Source: Ficedula albicollis (lineage: Eukaryota > Chordata > Aves > Passeriformes > Muscicapidae). Taken from it: a stretch of 64,000 nt of DNA. The notes beneath the pieces were generated by a model that saw only the letters and a list, made by a program, of their open reading frames with translations, made no database searches and was not told where the DNA came from. The translations under genes were made by a program, and so were the position numbers. The stretch spans positions 63,988,668 through 64,052,667 of the forward strand of contig NC_021675.1 of NCBI RefSeq assembly GCF_000247815.1, read 5' to 3'. Positions 14,419 through 48,637 of the stretch are shown piece after piece (positions within the stretch are counted from its first letter, which is position 1; the number at the start of each line of letters is the position of its first letter).

Positions 14419-16498
14419 CTGTCTCTTAGGATTGACAGAAATGGTAGGTTCCAGATAGGAGAAATAAACCACAGTATGCCTACTCTTTCCAGCCTTCCAA
14501 TTTTATTTTGGTCACAGTGAATTCTGAGAAGATTGGCCAAAAAAAGTCAACACGTTTGAAGTCTTGCTCGTGGGATTTTTTAAAGATCTGTCCAGAAGTC
14601 TTTTTCCTCTTGGTAGTAGCTACCTATAGAATTACTGTAGCAAGGTGTTGATACAAGATTTGCTTTTTTAAAGTTACTTTAGGAACGTGAACTCCTTTCC
14701 AGTGGGGTCAGGGATGACTTTCAGTGATTGTAGGCTGTGTGCAGTCACTAGGTAGCATTTTATGTTGTTTATGCTTCTTCCATAATCGGAAGGCTTTCAA
14801 ACGTGGCTCTTTATTGAAGCACGTGATTTAGATGATTTATGATTTGATGATATTCTCAGTTTATTTCCAGATGCTGTTTGTGTGTGTCCCTGGATAGAGG
14901 GTGGTCGTATGTAGGTGTCAGCCCTTTTGGATATTATTAGCTACTATTAGAACTGATTCAGAGATAGTGTTTCAAATTAAATTCATGTTGAGGGATACAG
15001 TGTTTTCTGGAAAGCCAACTTTTCATGTGCTTTGGGTCAGACTCTCACCCCTCCCTTCAAGACAATTTGTATCCTTTGCCGAGAGATCATGGGGTAGAGC
15101 TATTTTTACCAGGTGCTAATCAAAATGGATAGCAATGTATTGAAATGGTGTTGTGGTTCCACCTCTCTAGCAGTGTCTAAGGCTCCTGCTTGTGTTTTAT
15201 TTGTTTTGCTTAAAACAAAACGCCATTTAAATCCCAAACACTTGACAAGGACTCCTGTTGTATCATCTGAAACTATGTTGTCATAAAGCTGTTAAAAAAT
15301 TACATTTGCTTTCAGTGAAATTCCTCTGCAATATAGTTTCTTGCCTGAGGAGTTGGAAACCTGTCTTCAGACAGTTGAACAAGAACAAACCAACCTCACT
15401 CATCCACAGAGTTCAACTCTTTGTGTTAAGCAACATATTTTGTGCTTTCAGTAGTAGCCATTTCTATGTAAAGATCAATCTTCTCACTCATGTGTTTGTG
15501 TGCCGTTCACTACATGGATAAATGTCCTCCTGAATTTCAGAATTGGTGCTAATTATTGGTATTTTTCTAGGTAACTTGGGAGATCGGGCATGTCTTAGCT
15601 GTACGTCCCTGAGGCTGGCAAACAAAATGTGAGTAAATATGAACATTTTTCTGAAGTATCAGTTAGTATACTGTCTTAGAATGTAGGTTTAAATCTAGAC
15701 AAAGTACTAAAATGTTAGCTTAAGCTTGTGTTAATGACAGATTAAGGAAGGAAGTCTGATATTACTCGCTTCACCTGGTTGGTTGTGTGTGGGAGAAAGA
15801 AAGTGAAATCTTCCCCTTTTTGCCGACTTCCTCCCTTTTTGTTTCACTTCTGATGTGACAGCAGCAGAATATCTATGTTGGGTGTTTCCAGGTGTTGTAA
15901 TGGGATCTGATAAGCTTCTTGCATGCTTTGTCCATGGAGTTTCATAGAGTAAACATTCAGCTAGTTGAAAATTGACAGATAAGAGTGTAGAGCATCTGAG
16001 TGGGATCCCTGCTAAACCAAAGAAAGGAGTTTATTGTATGTTGCAGCCTTGGGTGGTGATGTCCTCTTCTGAAAACAAACGCAACTGTTGTGTGCCCTTA
16101 TGGAACTGAAGGAGTTGAATGTTGACAGAATCCATTCTCTGTTTCTGACTTGGCTCACAAGGCATACTTGTGAATAAGAATTTCCTAATGCCTCTCCTTG
16201 GAATGTTTAAATACGGGTTCTGTAGTTCATTTACAAACTAACTGCTCAGGATACAGGGCCTATTCTTTGATTTCCTGAGTTTTCATTTTAACATAAGGAT
16301 GTGTCTCTAGACATAACCCTCTAATACAAAACAAACCAATTCTTATTTAGACATGTTAGTTCAATATCATTTGCTATAGAATTAATTGTGATTATTTTTT
16401 AAAAATACATAAAACATTTTCAAATATCTCTTTTCAGTATGTTAGTATATAAGACCTCTCTTGGGAAGCTGGAAAATTATGGTTTTAAACCTGTTAGG

Positions 16499-17123
16499 CT
16501 GGAGCACCTCTCCTATGGAGACAGGCTGAGAAAGTTGGAGTTCTTCACTGTGTAGAAGAGAAGGCTCCACAGGAGCCTTATAGCACCTTCCAGTACCTAA
16601 AGGGGTTACAAGGCAGCTGGAGAAGGACTTTTGTCAATGGAATGGAGTGTCAAGGCAAGGGGGAATAGCTTTAAAATGAATGAAAGTAGGTTTAAATTAG
16701 ATATAAGGAAGAAATTCTTTGCTCTGTGCTGGTGAGGCCCTGGCACAGGTTGCCCAGAGAATTTGTGGATGCTCCATCCCTGTAAGTGTTCAAGGCCAGG
16801 CTGGATGGGGCTCTGAATAACTTGGGATAGTGGAAGGTGTCCCTGCTTGTGGCAGGGGGCTTGGAACTGTGTGGTCTTTAGGTCCCTTCCAACCCAAACC
16901 ATTCTATGATTCCGTGATGAAATGAGCAGCAAAATATTGGGAATTTGTGGATGCTCCATCCCTGTAAGTGTTCAAGGCCAGGCTGGATGGGGCTCTGAAT
17001 AACTTGGGATAGTGGAAGGTGTCCCTGCTTGTGGCAGGGGGCTTGGAACTGTGTGGTCTTTAGGTCCCTTCCAACCCAAACCATTCTATGATTCTGTGAT
17101 GAAATGAGCAGCAAAATATTGGG
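16499..17123 (+). mobile_element. CR1-type LINE 3' end with tandemly duplicated tail
   Basis: From CTGGAGCACCTCTCCTATGG through GAAGAAATTCTT and TTGCCCAGAGAA to GGTCCCTTCCAACCCAAACC and ATTCTATGATTC, this follows the avian CR1 3'-end consensus in + orientation. It is 5'-truncated, as usual for CR1. The last 182 bp, including about 20 bp of 3' flank (GAAATGAGCAGCAAAATATT), are repeated from 16943, nearly identical, so the duplication happened after insertion. It lies in LETM1 intron 1. Confidence 0.93.
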
Positions 17124-17772
17124 GCAGAAAATCTTATTCTATTGAGGAGGCTTCGGGTGGGGTTTTTTTGTTTGTTGTGGTTTGGGTATTTTGTTTTGGC
17201 ATTTTTTAACCCTCTAACCAAACCTGCTATTGATGTAGTGTTGCTGATTAAAATACAACAAACTAATGCCGGAGCCCCACATGGCCCAGGGGACTCTGGT
17301 GATAAGTACTGAGGACAGGTGGGATAGAAATTGTGTGTCTGACATCCTTCTTGTGAAAGTGTGTTCAGACAGACACATTTCTTGAAACATTTTTATTCCC
17401 TGCAGACTCAGAACCAGTTCTGCTGTCAGAGCTTTCTTCCTCTCTGCATGCAGAAGAGTGTCAATGTATGTAGTTGGAACTTGGCTTGTAGGCCTGGAGC
17501 TCTGCTTTTGGGAAATGCCTTAGAGTCAGGGTGGATTGATTTATGCAGGTGTTTTGGTCTGGTTTTAAATATGTAGTTTATTTCTGTAAAGCAATTAAAC
17601 TGTAATTCTTATTAGTTAATATCTGTGCAAATGTATAGTTTTCTAGCTAGCCAAGAGACTGTGTTGAGTAACTGTAAATGCTCCAGCAGTTATCTGACCA
17701 CTTAATGGTCAGATGCTAAAACTTGGGTTTAAACTAGAAAATAGTGTGTCTTTAAAAAGTGATAACTTAGTC

Positions 17773-17790
17773 TTTTTTTTTTTTTTTTTT
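17773..17790. repeat. T homopolymer, 18 bases
   Basis: Pure T run in LETM1 intron 1. Confidence 0.95.
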
Positions 17791-18934
17791 ACAAAGCTCT
17801 ATTTGAATAACATTGGGTGGACAGGACCATTAAATTAAAACTCATTTGAGCATGTAATAATTAAATTTTAAAAGTGTTTTTGTCTGAAAATTGAGTGAGT
17901 GAGGCTAGCACTTTTAAGTGTATGATAAACCTTTTTCTTCCTTAAAATGTTATTAAGACCTCTAAAGTCACTTGCACCTATCTTTTGTTCATTGGCTGAA
18001 GACAAAAACACATTCTCATTTCGTTTTGGTAGTACAAGGGCTCCATGAAGAAAACCCCAGTCATTTCTGCCCTGTTGGTGTCTCAATGCTGGCATTTCAG
18101 TTTGAGGGACACTAGTGGAACTCATTTATATGAAATATTTTATCTACTATTTTATTTTTGTCTCATCTTTTATTTAAAGTGTGTACAATCCTACTTCATG
18201 TAATGAGTGGTTCTTCTGTGAATATGAATGTTAGTGGTGTTTGAGCAGTGTTTCCCTGCTAACTTCAGTCTACATTTAATTAAAGAAAAGAACAAGGGTT
18301 CTGAGCAAGTAGAATGTTGGTTCTCTCAGTACCAACTCAGCCCAGCTCAGTGCCATGATGGAATTTTTTACAAAAGGTTCTGCTGAATAAGGAAAACTGG
18401 ATGCATGGAGATAGTAAGAGAGGAACTCTAATGAAATCAGATTCCTCTGGTACTAATTCTATGACTCAGCACCTATCCCAAGTGTACAACTTCTATTTTT
18501 TTGTCTCAAGTGTTTTGCACAAACAGGTGAAGTAATAGAAGGGACTTTATGTTACTTATGAATTTACGTATTAATTTTCAAATTAGTATTATTATATTAG
18601 TTTTTAAATGTAGCTTTCTAAATGGAAGGTACATGTGGTGGTTGCTCTTTATTTAATTGGAGTGAAATAACTACCTTTTCAAAGTTGTACAATGGAAAAT
18701 TCCCTGCAAGTTATTTTTTTTTTCATAAAGTAAACCCAAGTGTTCTTTTCATGTATAGACATTAGTTTTAAGAGTCAAGAAATATTTTTTCCCTTGAACA
18801 GTAGGTATTTCTCAATATGCAGTAGATATTTCTCAAATTTCATGTTTTATAAATACATAAATGTATACATCTGTGCAAATATATATAAATAGCTGATGAT
18901 CTGTTGCTAATTCTTGAATGCTTTTTTCTTTTGA

Positions 18935-36792
<17,858 letters not shown>

Positions 36793-36911
36793 GCTTCAGA
36801 ATCTGAAGCCAATTGCAGTTGTAACCAAAATATTGTATATCTTTCTGTGTCTAATGGCTACATATTACTTGAGCTTTGTGATTATGGGAAGTGTTTTGAG
36901 CTGATTCTGGT

Positions 36912-36917
36912 AATAAA
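36912..36917 (+). terminator. LETM1: Proximal poly(A) signal AATAAA of LETM1
   Basis: Canonical hexamer 120 bp past the stop codon in a T-rich context. It would give a very short 3' UTR. Confidence 0.5.
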
Positions 36918-38749
36918 TTGTAGATATGTTTTCTGACATATGGAATGAAATTTCCGTTCATCAAAGAAGTGATTTAGTGTCGTTCCATACTGATGAAAAC
37001 AGGATATGCTTCTTTAGCAGTGCTCCTGCCCACAAAAGATGTATTTGCACTCATTGTTGTGGTACAGTGATCCATTAAACTTGGAGGTTTGCTGTATAAA
37101 TTAAGTGTATCTATCATGGAGAAATGTTGCCCATTTACTTTCCTCCATCGTTACGTGGGGCCCGACCTTGCTCTGCTTCTACCTTTTAGCTTTTTCAGAA
37201 TTTAATACAAGCTTTCTGTTCCATCACAATATTACACATTTTCTAATCTGCTAGTGATGATTTCGTGGCTTCAGTAGTAGCTCTGTAGATTTGGGGGTTT
37301 TTAAGTTAAATATCACTAAGCTGTTGCCTCACTGACAGAGAATGTGGCATTCTGATCACTTTTACGAATTCATGGTTATTATTATTTTCTGTTGAAGGGA
37401 AAAATCAGATTTATTTTTCCCTAGAATGGAAACTTGGCATGAAGTTTGCTACTTATGGGTGCCTTAAATTTCATAGGACTAGAGAGTAGAGTATGTTGCT
37501 TCTACTCAAAGCTCCATGAATTATTAAAGCATTGGAATCACAGGAGCCTTTAAAATAGTTTCAGAACACAATCTGTCACATGGTAAAGTGAGTTAAAGTG
37601 TTTGTCTGGATAGCAGGATGAAAATAATCAAAAGGGGGAAATGTCAGTTGTGATCTTTATGCATATATTTTTAATAATGTAGCTATCTTTGTGCTTGTTT
37701 TTCATTTGATAATTATTTACACCATAACTAGTTCTCTTACCTCTCAATTTTCATCTCAGGTACAAAGTCATTAACCAAGTATAGTCAGAGTACATAAATA
37801 TGTTCATCTCATGGCTTTGCTTACTGTGCAGTCAACAAGTCATTTCTGGTATTGCCAGTGCGTGGATTACATTATTGTTTTTCTAATTGCTTATAGTCAC
37901 TGCCTTTAAATGTGTGACTACATACTGGTCAAGGTTTTCTCATTAATATTTCTTCTTAGTAGTAAATTTTAAAGTTTTACAACTAAAATACTAACTCTGG
38001 GGTGTTCCATAATTCATGGTAGCCCAAATTTTACATTTTCTTAAAATCTGTTACGAAATACATGTAGTGCAGCTTGAACCAGCAGGGTTGTGGTTTGGGG
38101 TTTTGATTCTGTTTTTATTTTGCACCCAGTATTATAAACCATTCTTGATTTTGTGTACATAGTAGAGAGCACATCTGACAATGGCACTGTACATGATGAT
38201 ATTGAGGTGGGCAGTCAGTACTTAATGCTTTTAGTCATAGTAGCATATTTTTGTAGAAAATATCAACTCCCAAGCATATTTCAGCATAATTCCATGTGCA
38301 GTATTTATCTAGATTGGCTAAATTATTTGTACAAACTTATTTGAAGTTAGTGGAACAAAAGAAGTTTTGACAGTCTCATGGCTTGCATGATATGGACCAT
38401 TGTATTTAGTTGTTTCCAAAGCAATATGTACAGTGAGATGTACAGTTCTAGAAAAAGTCAGTGTCTAGTTCAGCTATTGAGTTTGTATTCTGTACAGTTG
38501 GCAAAGAAAGCTGCTTACAGCAAGACCCTCATGAGAATTACTGTAATTGTCTCTGAAGTGTGAAATTGCTGTGGTGAAACTGAAGTTTCAAATCAGTACA
38601 ATCTTTATGGTTCATGAATCCCAAAGCAAGGGGTCTGTTATCTTCCTCATAAATTGAGATTACCTTGGAGATTTCAGCATGGAAGTCCCTTTGTAGATTT
38701 TTGAAGATCTGACTTCACTAGGTGCTTTTTTTTTTTTTTTTTTTTGGCC

Positions 38750-39329
<580 letters not shown>

Positions 39330-41146
39330 TAGGGGCTTTTTTTTTTTTTTTTTTAGGCCAATGCTTATGTTAGATGAAAATTCAAGAATAAAACTGATTT
39401 CACAAAAATACAATCTTAGAAACTAATTTTTCACTTTATAATTTACAGCTAGAATTTATGGATTTTAAAGTATGCTAAATTTTTACAGTGGCATATTTGC
39501 AGTTTTGAAACAATGTATAAGAATATTACTTGACATTCCTGAAACGTGGTAAAGATATTCTAAAATTGCCTGCTACCTTTCATGGAATATCAAAAGCCTA
39601 AGAATTGTATTCCCTTGAATGCGTGCAGATTTAAACCAGGGAAGTAGCAGAAAAAGATGCTTTCAAATATTTATTGATTAAAATTTTATAGAGCTTTAAC
39701 TGTCTTGAAAGTAAATTGGCTGATTGCAGTATTTGGGAGTTTTAAACACTTTGCTGCTGTTCTGTGTTTACTGGTCACTTAAATTTTCTGTGGATTAAAT
39801 AGGAAGGGAGCCAAAAATAGCTGGTTTTTTTTATTTTATGAAGAATATTCTGATTAAAGTAATTGTGATACATTTGGGCTTGCAGGAAATTTGGCATATT
39901 GTGAAATCTCTACAGATTACATAAAATTCATTTAAATGCCAGTCACAAATGCCAGCTTTCTGCTGTGACCTAAAGTGATCACAGGACGTGCACACCAACC
40001 AGAGAAAGGACTTGCATGGGGAATACCTTCCTTCTGTTGAAAGCAGGCAAACCCATGGCAGCCAGACTTGAACAACACATGTTCTGCAAGCTTTAAAAGA
40101 TTAGGAAGCCCTTGGTGATCCACTTTTACCCAACTTTGAACCTCCCAAGCAGCTCTGTCCTGGTGATACAGGCAACTGCAGCAGAGTGGAATAGCTCCAG
40201 ATAACGTGCTCAGTTGCCTTTGGTGTTGACCAAAAAACCAGAAGCTGTGGTACATTCAGAGAAAGAATGACTTCTAAGTGTACATTAACTGGTCAGAACT
40301 TATTCCTGAGTGAATATTTAATCAGGAGATGTAAATATTTCTTTAAATAATTTAAAGGATGTGTGAGATATTGATGACTTTGTGACTTACACAGGCAAAG
40401 CCTCTGAGCTCAGACTTAGGTGATTGGTAAGATCATTGATGGGATTGTTGCAGATTCAAATAAGATTTTGACTATAAACTATTCAGAGGGAAAATGTAAA
40501 ACACACAAAAAGCTTTTTTAAAAATTCATTTAGCAACAGGGAATAGAAGTAGAGTAGGATGTGATTTCTTTTCCCCCTTCAAAACAAGCGTGTGATAGGA
40601 CCTATTTTATTGAAAAACTGTTTTCTGTTTCATCTTAGCCCAAAATATGGTTTTCACAGAGATTTTCATCACTGACTACATGCTGTGAGAGTCAATCTTC
40701 CTGCAGGTTAAGTGCCAGAAAGCTGGTTCAGTCAGTTTGTCAGCAGGACTGCATGCAGGCAGAGAATAGTCTCTATGTAAGTCTATTTGCATAGGCTTTG
40801 TCAGGGTGAAAAAGCTACATCTTTTATACAACTCCAAAATACTTCTTGTAACTTTATATCTGCATACCTTGATAATAATTTTAACTTTAGCTACTTCAGC
40901 ATGTATTTAAATACTTTTAAATTGTTAATACCAAATAATTGGGTATACTTAATTAAAAGAATAATCCCATGTTCTGTTCTTCATATGTATTCCAAGTTTT
41001 GCTTTTCAGTTGATGAATTTCAGCCTGTGTTATAAATTTCAGTTGAAAATCATTTGTCTGTGCTCTGAGCATACTGGTCCTGTGTTTGCCATAACTCAGT
41101 ATAAAATTTTTATGTTAATTGGAGCTTGTGTCCTTTGTTTAGTTAC

Positions 41147-41152
41147 AATAAA
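41147..41152 (+). terminator. LETM1: Distal poly(A) signal AATAAA of LETM1
   Basis: Canonical hexamer followed within about 40-60 bp by a T/GT-rich element, giving a 3' UTR of roughly 3.8 kb excluding the C run. It is the last good signal before GC-richer intergenic sequence. Confidence 0.5.
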
Positions 41153-41170
41153 AATATCATTTTGAAACCT

Positions 41171-44100
41171 AATCTCTCCATTATTTTTCTGTTGGTTTTG
41201 ATTATTTAGTGTTAATTTATTGCTCTTCAGATGAGATCCCAGGCACAGGGCTGGATGCTGATGAGCTGTGTCCATGAAAGTAATCTCCTGTCTGCTTTAA
41301 AACAGGATTTGGGAATATGCAAATGCTGAATCTGCTCTCTAGTGTGAAGGGTTTCAACAGGTGGCTGAAGGCAACCTTCTGCCTTGACATGCTTTAAAAA
41401 TAATAAATAAGCAAGGTTGGGTAGCAAATTTTTCCTTCTGCTTAAAGCCAAATACCAAATAAAAACCTTTAAAAGTGGCAGAACTTGTTCCTTTTAAGCT
41501 TTTGCTTTAAGAATTTCCTTTAATGACCCTTTAAATAGGGTGAATAGGAGTGGTGTGCAGCAGTGGCCAAACTGACTAGCAGAGGAATTGGGGTTTGAGT
41601 TTGTGAATTAAATGTGGGCATTGGCAAATGATCATACTACTGAACCCCCAAGAAAGAGACTGACTTCTAGATCCACTGCTCTCTTTGCTGAGATATATTG
41701 GTTGCTACACTCTTCAATGAATCTTTATCACCTGTTTATAACAATTGTGTGTAACTTAAAATCTAGGGGGAAAATGGAGGCAGCTTGTAGATTGAGATAA
41801 GGGAGTTTACTAAGGCAGCAGCAAAAGTTCGTGCATGCACAAGCAAAGAGGAGAAAAGTAAGATTTATTCTCTACTCCCCATCATCAAACAATATTCAGC
41901 CACTTCCTGGGAAGCAGGGCTTCAGCAGGTGTGGAAGTTGCTCTGGAAGGCAAACATTGTAAATAACAAATGTCCTTCCTCCCTCCTCCTTTCCTTGGCT
42001 TTATGTCTGAGCTCACATCATGTGGCCTAGAATACACCCTTGGTAGCAGGTTGTGTCCCCTCCCAGATCTTGCCCACTCCCAGCCCATTGATGGGAGAAT
42101 GTTGAGACAGCACTGATGCTGTGCCTGCCCTGCTCAGCAGCAGCCAAAACACGGTGTGTTATCTACACCTTCCCAGCTCCCAGAGAGAAGCACAATGAAC
42201 ACAATGAAGCTCAGCAGCAGCCAAAACACGGTGTGTTATCACCACCTTCCCAGCTCCCAGGGAGAAGCACAATGAACACAATGAGCTCCAGCTCAGCCAG
42301 AGCCAATTACAGACGTGGGTTTGTGCATTGTCTGCAAGTATGCAGAGAGGGAATGGCAACTGCCTGCTCTAATAGCAGATCATTGCTGTGACTTCACTGG
42401 ATGGAATCTTCTTTTGCATCAGCCTGGTGTTGCAGGCGGGCAGAAAACTGGCTGGGAAAACCTCTGACTTGATGAGATCACAGTCTGAAAAGGATTAATA
42501 CGGAAGTTTTATTACAAACCATTTTGGTGAAATGTCATTTAGAGGGTGAACACATCTGCATAGTGGTGGTGAGAGATTGATGGCCTCGTGGTTGTTCCAT
42601 TGACCTGAGGCTTGAGAAATCTGTGTTCAGTTAATGCCCAGTCTATCAATAATACATTGCTGGGCTCTTGTGCCACTGTAACATAAAACCTCCCTGACAG
42701 TGACTGGGCAGACAACAAGTTCTCCAGAGCAGAGTCTGTGCAAGGACCTAGTACAGCAGTTTGTAGCAATAAGGCTTTTAAATACCAAATGCAGACAGTG
42801 ACAGTTCATACCAAGGAGTTTCTCTGGCTAAGGATTCTCACTTTTCTCACTGTTTGTATATTTGGTATTTTCTTGAAGTTTCTCAATGCTAATGTGAACA
42901 AGAGGATGTTTGTAGTATGTTTCTAGTTCCCCATACCCTGTGTCCACTTCCACTTTTGTGTATTATTGGATATAAATCTTTCTCAGTAGTTAAATATCCT
43001 TCACAGGTCAAAATTCTTTGGGGGCTCATTAGCATGTAGAATTTTACCCTTGCCAAAGCTTCTGTGGTTTGCAAACATCAGTTTCTCTCATCTAACTGGC
43101 ATAAAGGATTTTAGCTATGCTAGAGATGGATCTAATGCAGATTTGCTGCTTTCCTTCTAGTATTTCTCTCTATGTATATTGGCAGAGCAACCCCTTCATG
43201 AATGGCCTGATTTATGTCTCAGGGAATGCTGCAGCCAGCCATTTGAAATGTCAGGTCTCCCATGCATGCTGGATTCTCTGTCCTTCCTTTTGTCTTAGCT
43301 CCAGCCCAAAAACCTTTTTTATGGTGTTTTCTAACTGTAACTTCAGGTGCTCGATTAAGCAAGATTTTCAGACTCTGTTGTAAGGAGAGCTTCAGCAAGG
43401 AGCTGAAGGGTGATGAGCAACCAAAAAAAAAATTTACAAAAACAGAGACAGAAATCTTAATAGTATTACTAAATTAAGATGGGAAGTAACAACTTGTTGT
43501 GCAGAAAACCTGGGGATCTTAGCAGCCTACTCTAGACTTGTAGAAGTGTTTTCTTCCACAGATGTAGCTCCAAAGTAGTGAGCAGATCAGCAGGTGTTTT
43601 TTCTCCATCCTTCCCATCCCCAACCTTTCCCTTTTCTCTGTCTTTTACAGGACCAATTAGGAAAGATATATGAAGATATATTTTACACGTCAGTTCCTCA
43701 GAACCTTGCTTTGCCCTGGTGCAAGTGGAGTTGAAATATTAATGCTTGCAAGAGCACCTCCTCACTGGATGGTGTCCAGTGCTTGGTCTGTGCAAACTCC
43801 AGTAATCAGCAGCCTTCATCAAGCTCTGCTCTCACCTTCCTCAGCCATCTCCAGCTCCTCTGTGAGCCCTCTGCAGTCTCTGCTCCTAAGAGCAGGATGC
43901 TTTTATCCTTCCCTTCGAATCCTGTGTGCTCTTATCATCAGGAGCTCTATAAGCCACAGCATTTCAGTGGAAAATATGTTCCTAGGATGAGTCTTCAAAA
44001 TTGAGAGTTGCACTGAGAGGAAGCCATGCACATGCCTGTTTTTAGACCTACCTTCTGCAACCACCAAATTCTGTCACTGCCATCTCTAAGTGACTCAGTG

Positions 44101-44639
44101 TGATTTAATTTGAATTTTACCTAAGCCACTTGGGATATTTCCCAGAAAATCCTTTGTACTCTGGAAATGAGACCCTTTTGGCTATCTAGGTTTTGGGCTT
44201 TCAAATTCAAGAATTAAAAAATTTGTGAACCCAAAAGCCCTTTTCAAATAAATGACAGCGGAGAAGGCACTAACAGAAAACACCTTATTTGTACCTTTTT
44301 TGTGCCTTTTGATACATAATTTGTAGCTTTGTGCTCAAGAGAAATCTGATGTGGAAAACAGCTCACCTAGCCAAGCTCAAGAAAGATGTGTAACAGTGAA
44401 TGGAAATAGGCAGGGGGAGCTGATAGTAGCATTTTAGTTGTTCACTCTTCTGTGAAATTTGCCTTGGAGTGAGTGGGAAGTTATAATATTAATTTGTCCT
44501 AATTTTATGAATATAAACACACCTTAAATCAAGAGAAATATATAGAAATATAGGATATAGAGAAACAGAAAATCATGGATGTACTTATATATGTACCACC
44601 AGGTGTGATACTCTTCCTGAAGCTGCTGCTGGAACCTGA
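41171..44639. other. Intergenic, left part
   Basis: Contains the period-77 duplication only. No exon-like blocks or RNA genes were recognised on either strand. Confidence 0.6.
42133..42287. repeat. Tandem duplication, period 77
   Basis: CTCAGCAGCAGCCAAAACAC begins at 42133 and 42210. Both run to AAGCACAATGAACACAATGA. Confidence 0.95.
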
Positions 44640-44821
44640 ACGCTTGAGAAGGCGAGGGAAAGGCTTTGAAACCTCCTTTCGGCTTTGAATACGGGATGCC
44701 GCGGTGGCGGGTGAAGCAGACACGACCCCTGGGTTTTTCAGGAGAGCAGAGGGAGAATAAAATCGCGTGTCCCAGCCCCGGGAGCTGCATCCCGCCGGGA
44801 TCCGGCCGCGCACCGGGAGCG
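44640..44821. promoter_or_regulatory. Intergenic GC-rich/CpG-rich island
   Basis: A 180-bp unique stretch with about twenty CpGs (CGGGATGCCGCGGTGGCGGG and onward), in contrast to A+T-rich sequence immediately to the left. It is cut off by the poly-C run, so its real extent is unknown. It could be a CpG-island promoter of an unannotated transcript or the unique edge of the neighbouring CpG-rich minisatellite. Confidence 0.4.
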
Positions 44822-46795
<1,974 letters not shown>

Positions 46796-46869
46796 AGCTT
46801 GTCTGACACTCATGGGCTCTGCTTCACACCCTCACAGGATGGTTTCGTTAGAAGGCTGAAGATTCCCCC

Positions 46870-46981
46870 TCATTCCAGCCCCCTTGCCATGGACAGGCTG
46901 TGCCATCCAGCCTGGCCTGGAATGCTTTCCAGGGATGGGGCATCCTGGATAACCTGTTCCAGTGCCTTACCATGCTCCTGG
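46870..46981 (-). mobile_element. CR1 3'-end fragment (minus orientation)
   Basis: CATTCCAGCCCCCTTGCCATG, TTTCCAGGGATGGGGCATCC and AACCTGTTCCAGTGCCTTACC are the reverse complement of the CR1 tail. It abuts another CR1 of a different subfamily at 46983. Confidence 0.85.
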
Positions 46982-46982
46982 T

Positions 46983-47530
46983 ATCACAGAATCATTTATG
47001 TAGGAAAAGACTTAAGGATGATCAAGACCAACTTTTAATCAATCATCACCTTCTCAATGAGACCATAGCACTAACTGCCAAAAATCTACTTTATGTCTAA
47101 TTTAAAACTACTCCCTTTTAATTGAAAACCATTACACCTTCTCTCATCGCTGCAGGCCCTGCTGAAAAGTCTGTCTCAATCTTTCTTATAGCCATCATTT
47201 GGGTACTGGAGAGTGCTCCAAGATCTCCCTGGAGCCTTCTCTTTTCCAGGCTGAGCACCCCCAGCTCTCCTGTCTGTCTCCACAGGAGAGGTGCTCCAGC
47301 CCTTGGAGCATTTCTGTGGCCTCCTGTGGACCCACTCCAACAGGTCTGTGTCTTTCCTGTGCTGGGGACCCGTGAGCTGGGCACAGCTCTGCAGGTGGGG
47401 GCTCGTGAGAGCGGAGCAGAGGGGCAGAACCACCTCCCTTGCTCTGCTGGCCACGCTGCTTTTGATGCAGCCCAGCACATTATATGATTTCTGGGCTGTA
47501 AATGCACATGGCTGGGTCTTGTTTCTCAAA
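46983..47530 (-). mobile_element. CR1 LINE 3' region, second subfamily (minus orientation)
   Basis: Starts ATCACAGAATCATTTATGTA, continues through GCAGGCCCTGCTGAAAAGTC, GGAGCCTTCTCTTTTCCAGG, GGAGAGGTGCTCCAGCCCTT and CTGGCCACGCTGCTTTTGAT to about TTTCTGGGCTGTAAATGCACA. This is the reverse-complement order of avian CR1 elements. Open frames crossing it on both strands are spurious. Confidence 0.9.
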
Positions 47531-48637
47531 TCTTTCGTTCCTCCCCCTGAGGATTCTGTTTTCTCAAGGCTGTTTCTGCCTCAGTGCTTGGTGACCCCAC
47601 ACTCCCTCTTCCCATGTTTCATCTCTCTGTCAACAAGATAACCTTCTCTTGTGAACCAGAAGAAATCTTTGGTATCTGGTCAAATGACCTGATATAATCA
47701 GACACTGGACTTCCCAGAATTAATCCCTCTTTAAAACACAGCATCAGTTCTAAGTTCTCTAGTCTCAGTTTAAAATTTGACAGGGAAAGGAAATTCACCA
47801 CAAAGCTTTGGTGAGCTCTTGTGCTTGTTTATTGCTATTGCTATCACTCTGTGGTTTGTGGAGGTTTTCTCGGGGAGGGGAAAACGTCTTTAAAAATAGA
47901 AAAAATAACTGCCCACCCTTGGAAAATCAAATAACAAAAAGCCAAACTGTCTCTGGTGAATTTGTCCAACACTGGTTTCTATTCAATTGGCTTCAGCTGG
48001 CTGGTGGAAAAGCCCCTGACAATGTTTTCTTTGTGGGGCTGCTATGGGCTGCATAACTGCGGGTAACTCCAGAGCTGCTCAGCTCTTCCAAAAGTTTCCT
48101 GACTCTGTCATCAGTGACCTGTGTCCTGCCCTCCTCAGAGCCCTGCCCTCTGTGCTGGTGGTGTGTGGCATTTGCTTATTAACTCTTCAGAACTGGGAGC
48201 AAGGTGTTCAGCCGTACCTGGTGGGGTTTTGTCTGCCCTGACTGCAGAGCACTTGATGTGACTCCACATTGAGAGGTGACATCTAAACCCCCAGGAAGAT
48301 ATCCATCCCTTTTGTGTTGGATGAAAGTGTAAATCTGGATTTGCATCTCCCCACAGAGCCCAGCACCTTCCTGTTGCTGTAAAAGCAGCAGTGTTTGTGG
48401 GCTCTGCTGTGCAAAAGCAGATTCACCTCTTTTCTTAACAAGTGGAACACTATAAACACTTAGTTAGCAAAAACTGAAAGTTCACACTCATTTCTTTGCT
48501 ACTAGGTGCTTTCAGGAACAAATGATAGGTCAGGTTAGAGGTTACAGAGATGTGATTGAGGGGCTTGGATGTGATACTTCAAATGAGTTTGGTATATTAT
48601 TAAAAACCATAGCTTGGTAAAGAGGTGTGAATCAGAC
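47531..48637. other. Intergenic, between CR1 fragments
   Basis: No recognisable gene or repeat. Open frames are short and without family resemblance. Confidence 0.6.

Noticed and set aside
47118..47641. Overlapping frames of 116-129 codons on both strands
   Set aside because: They lie in a minus-orientation CR1 3' region and do not encode its reverse transcriptase.
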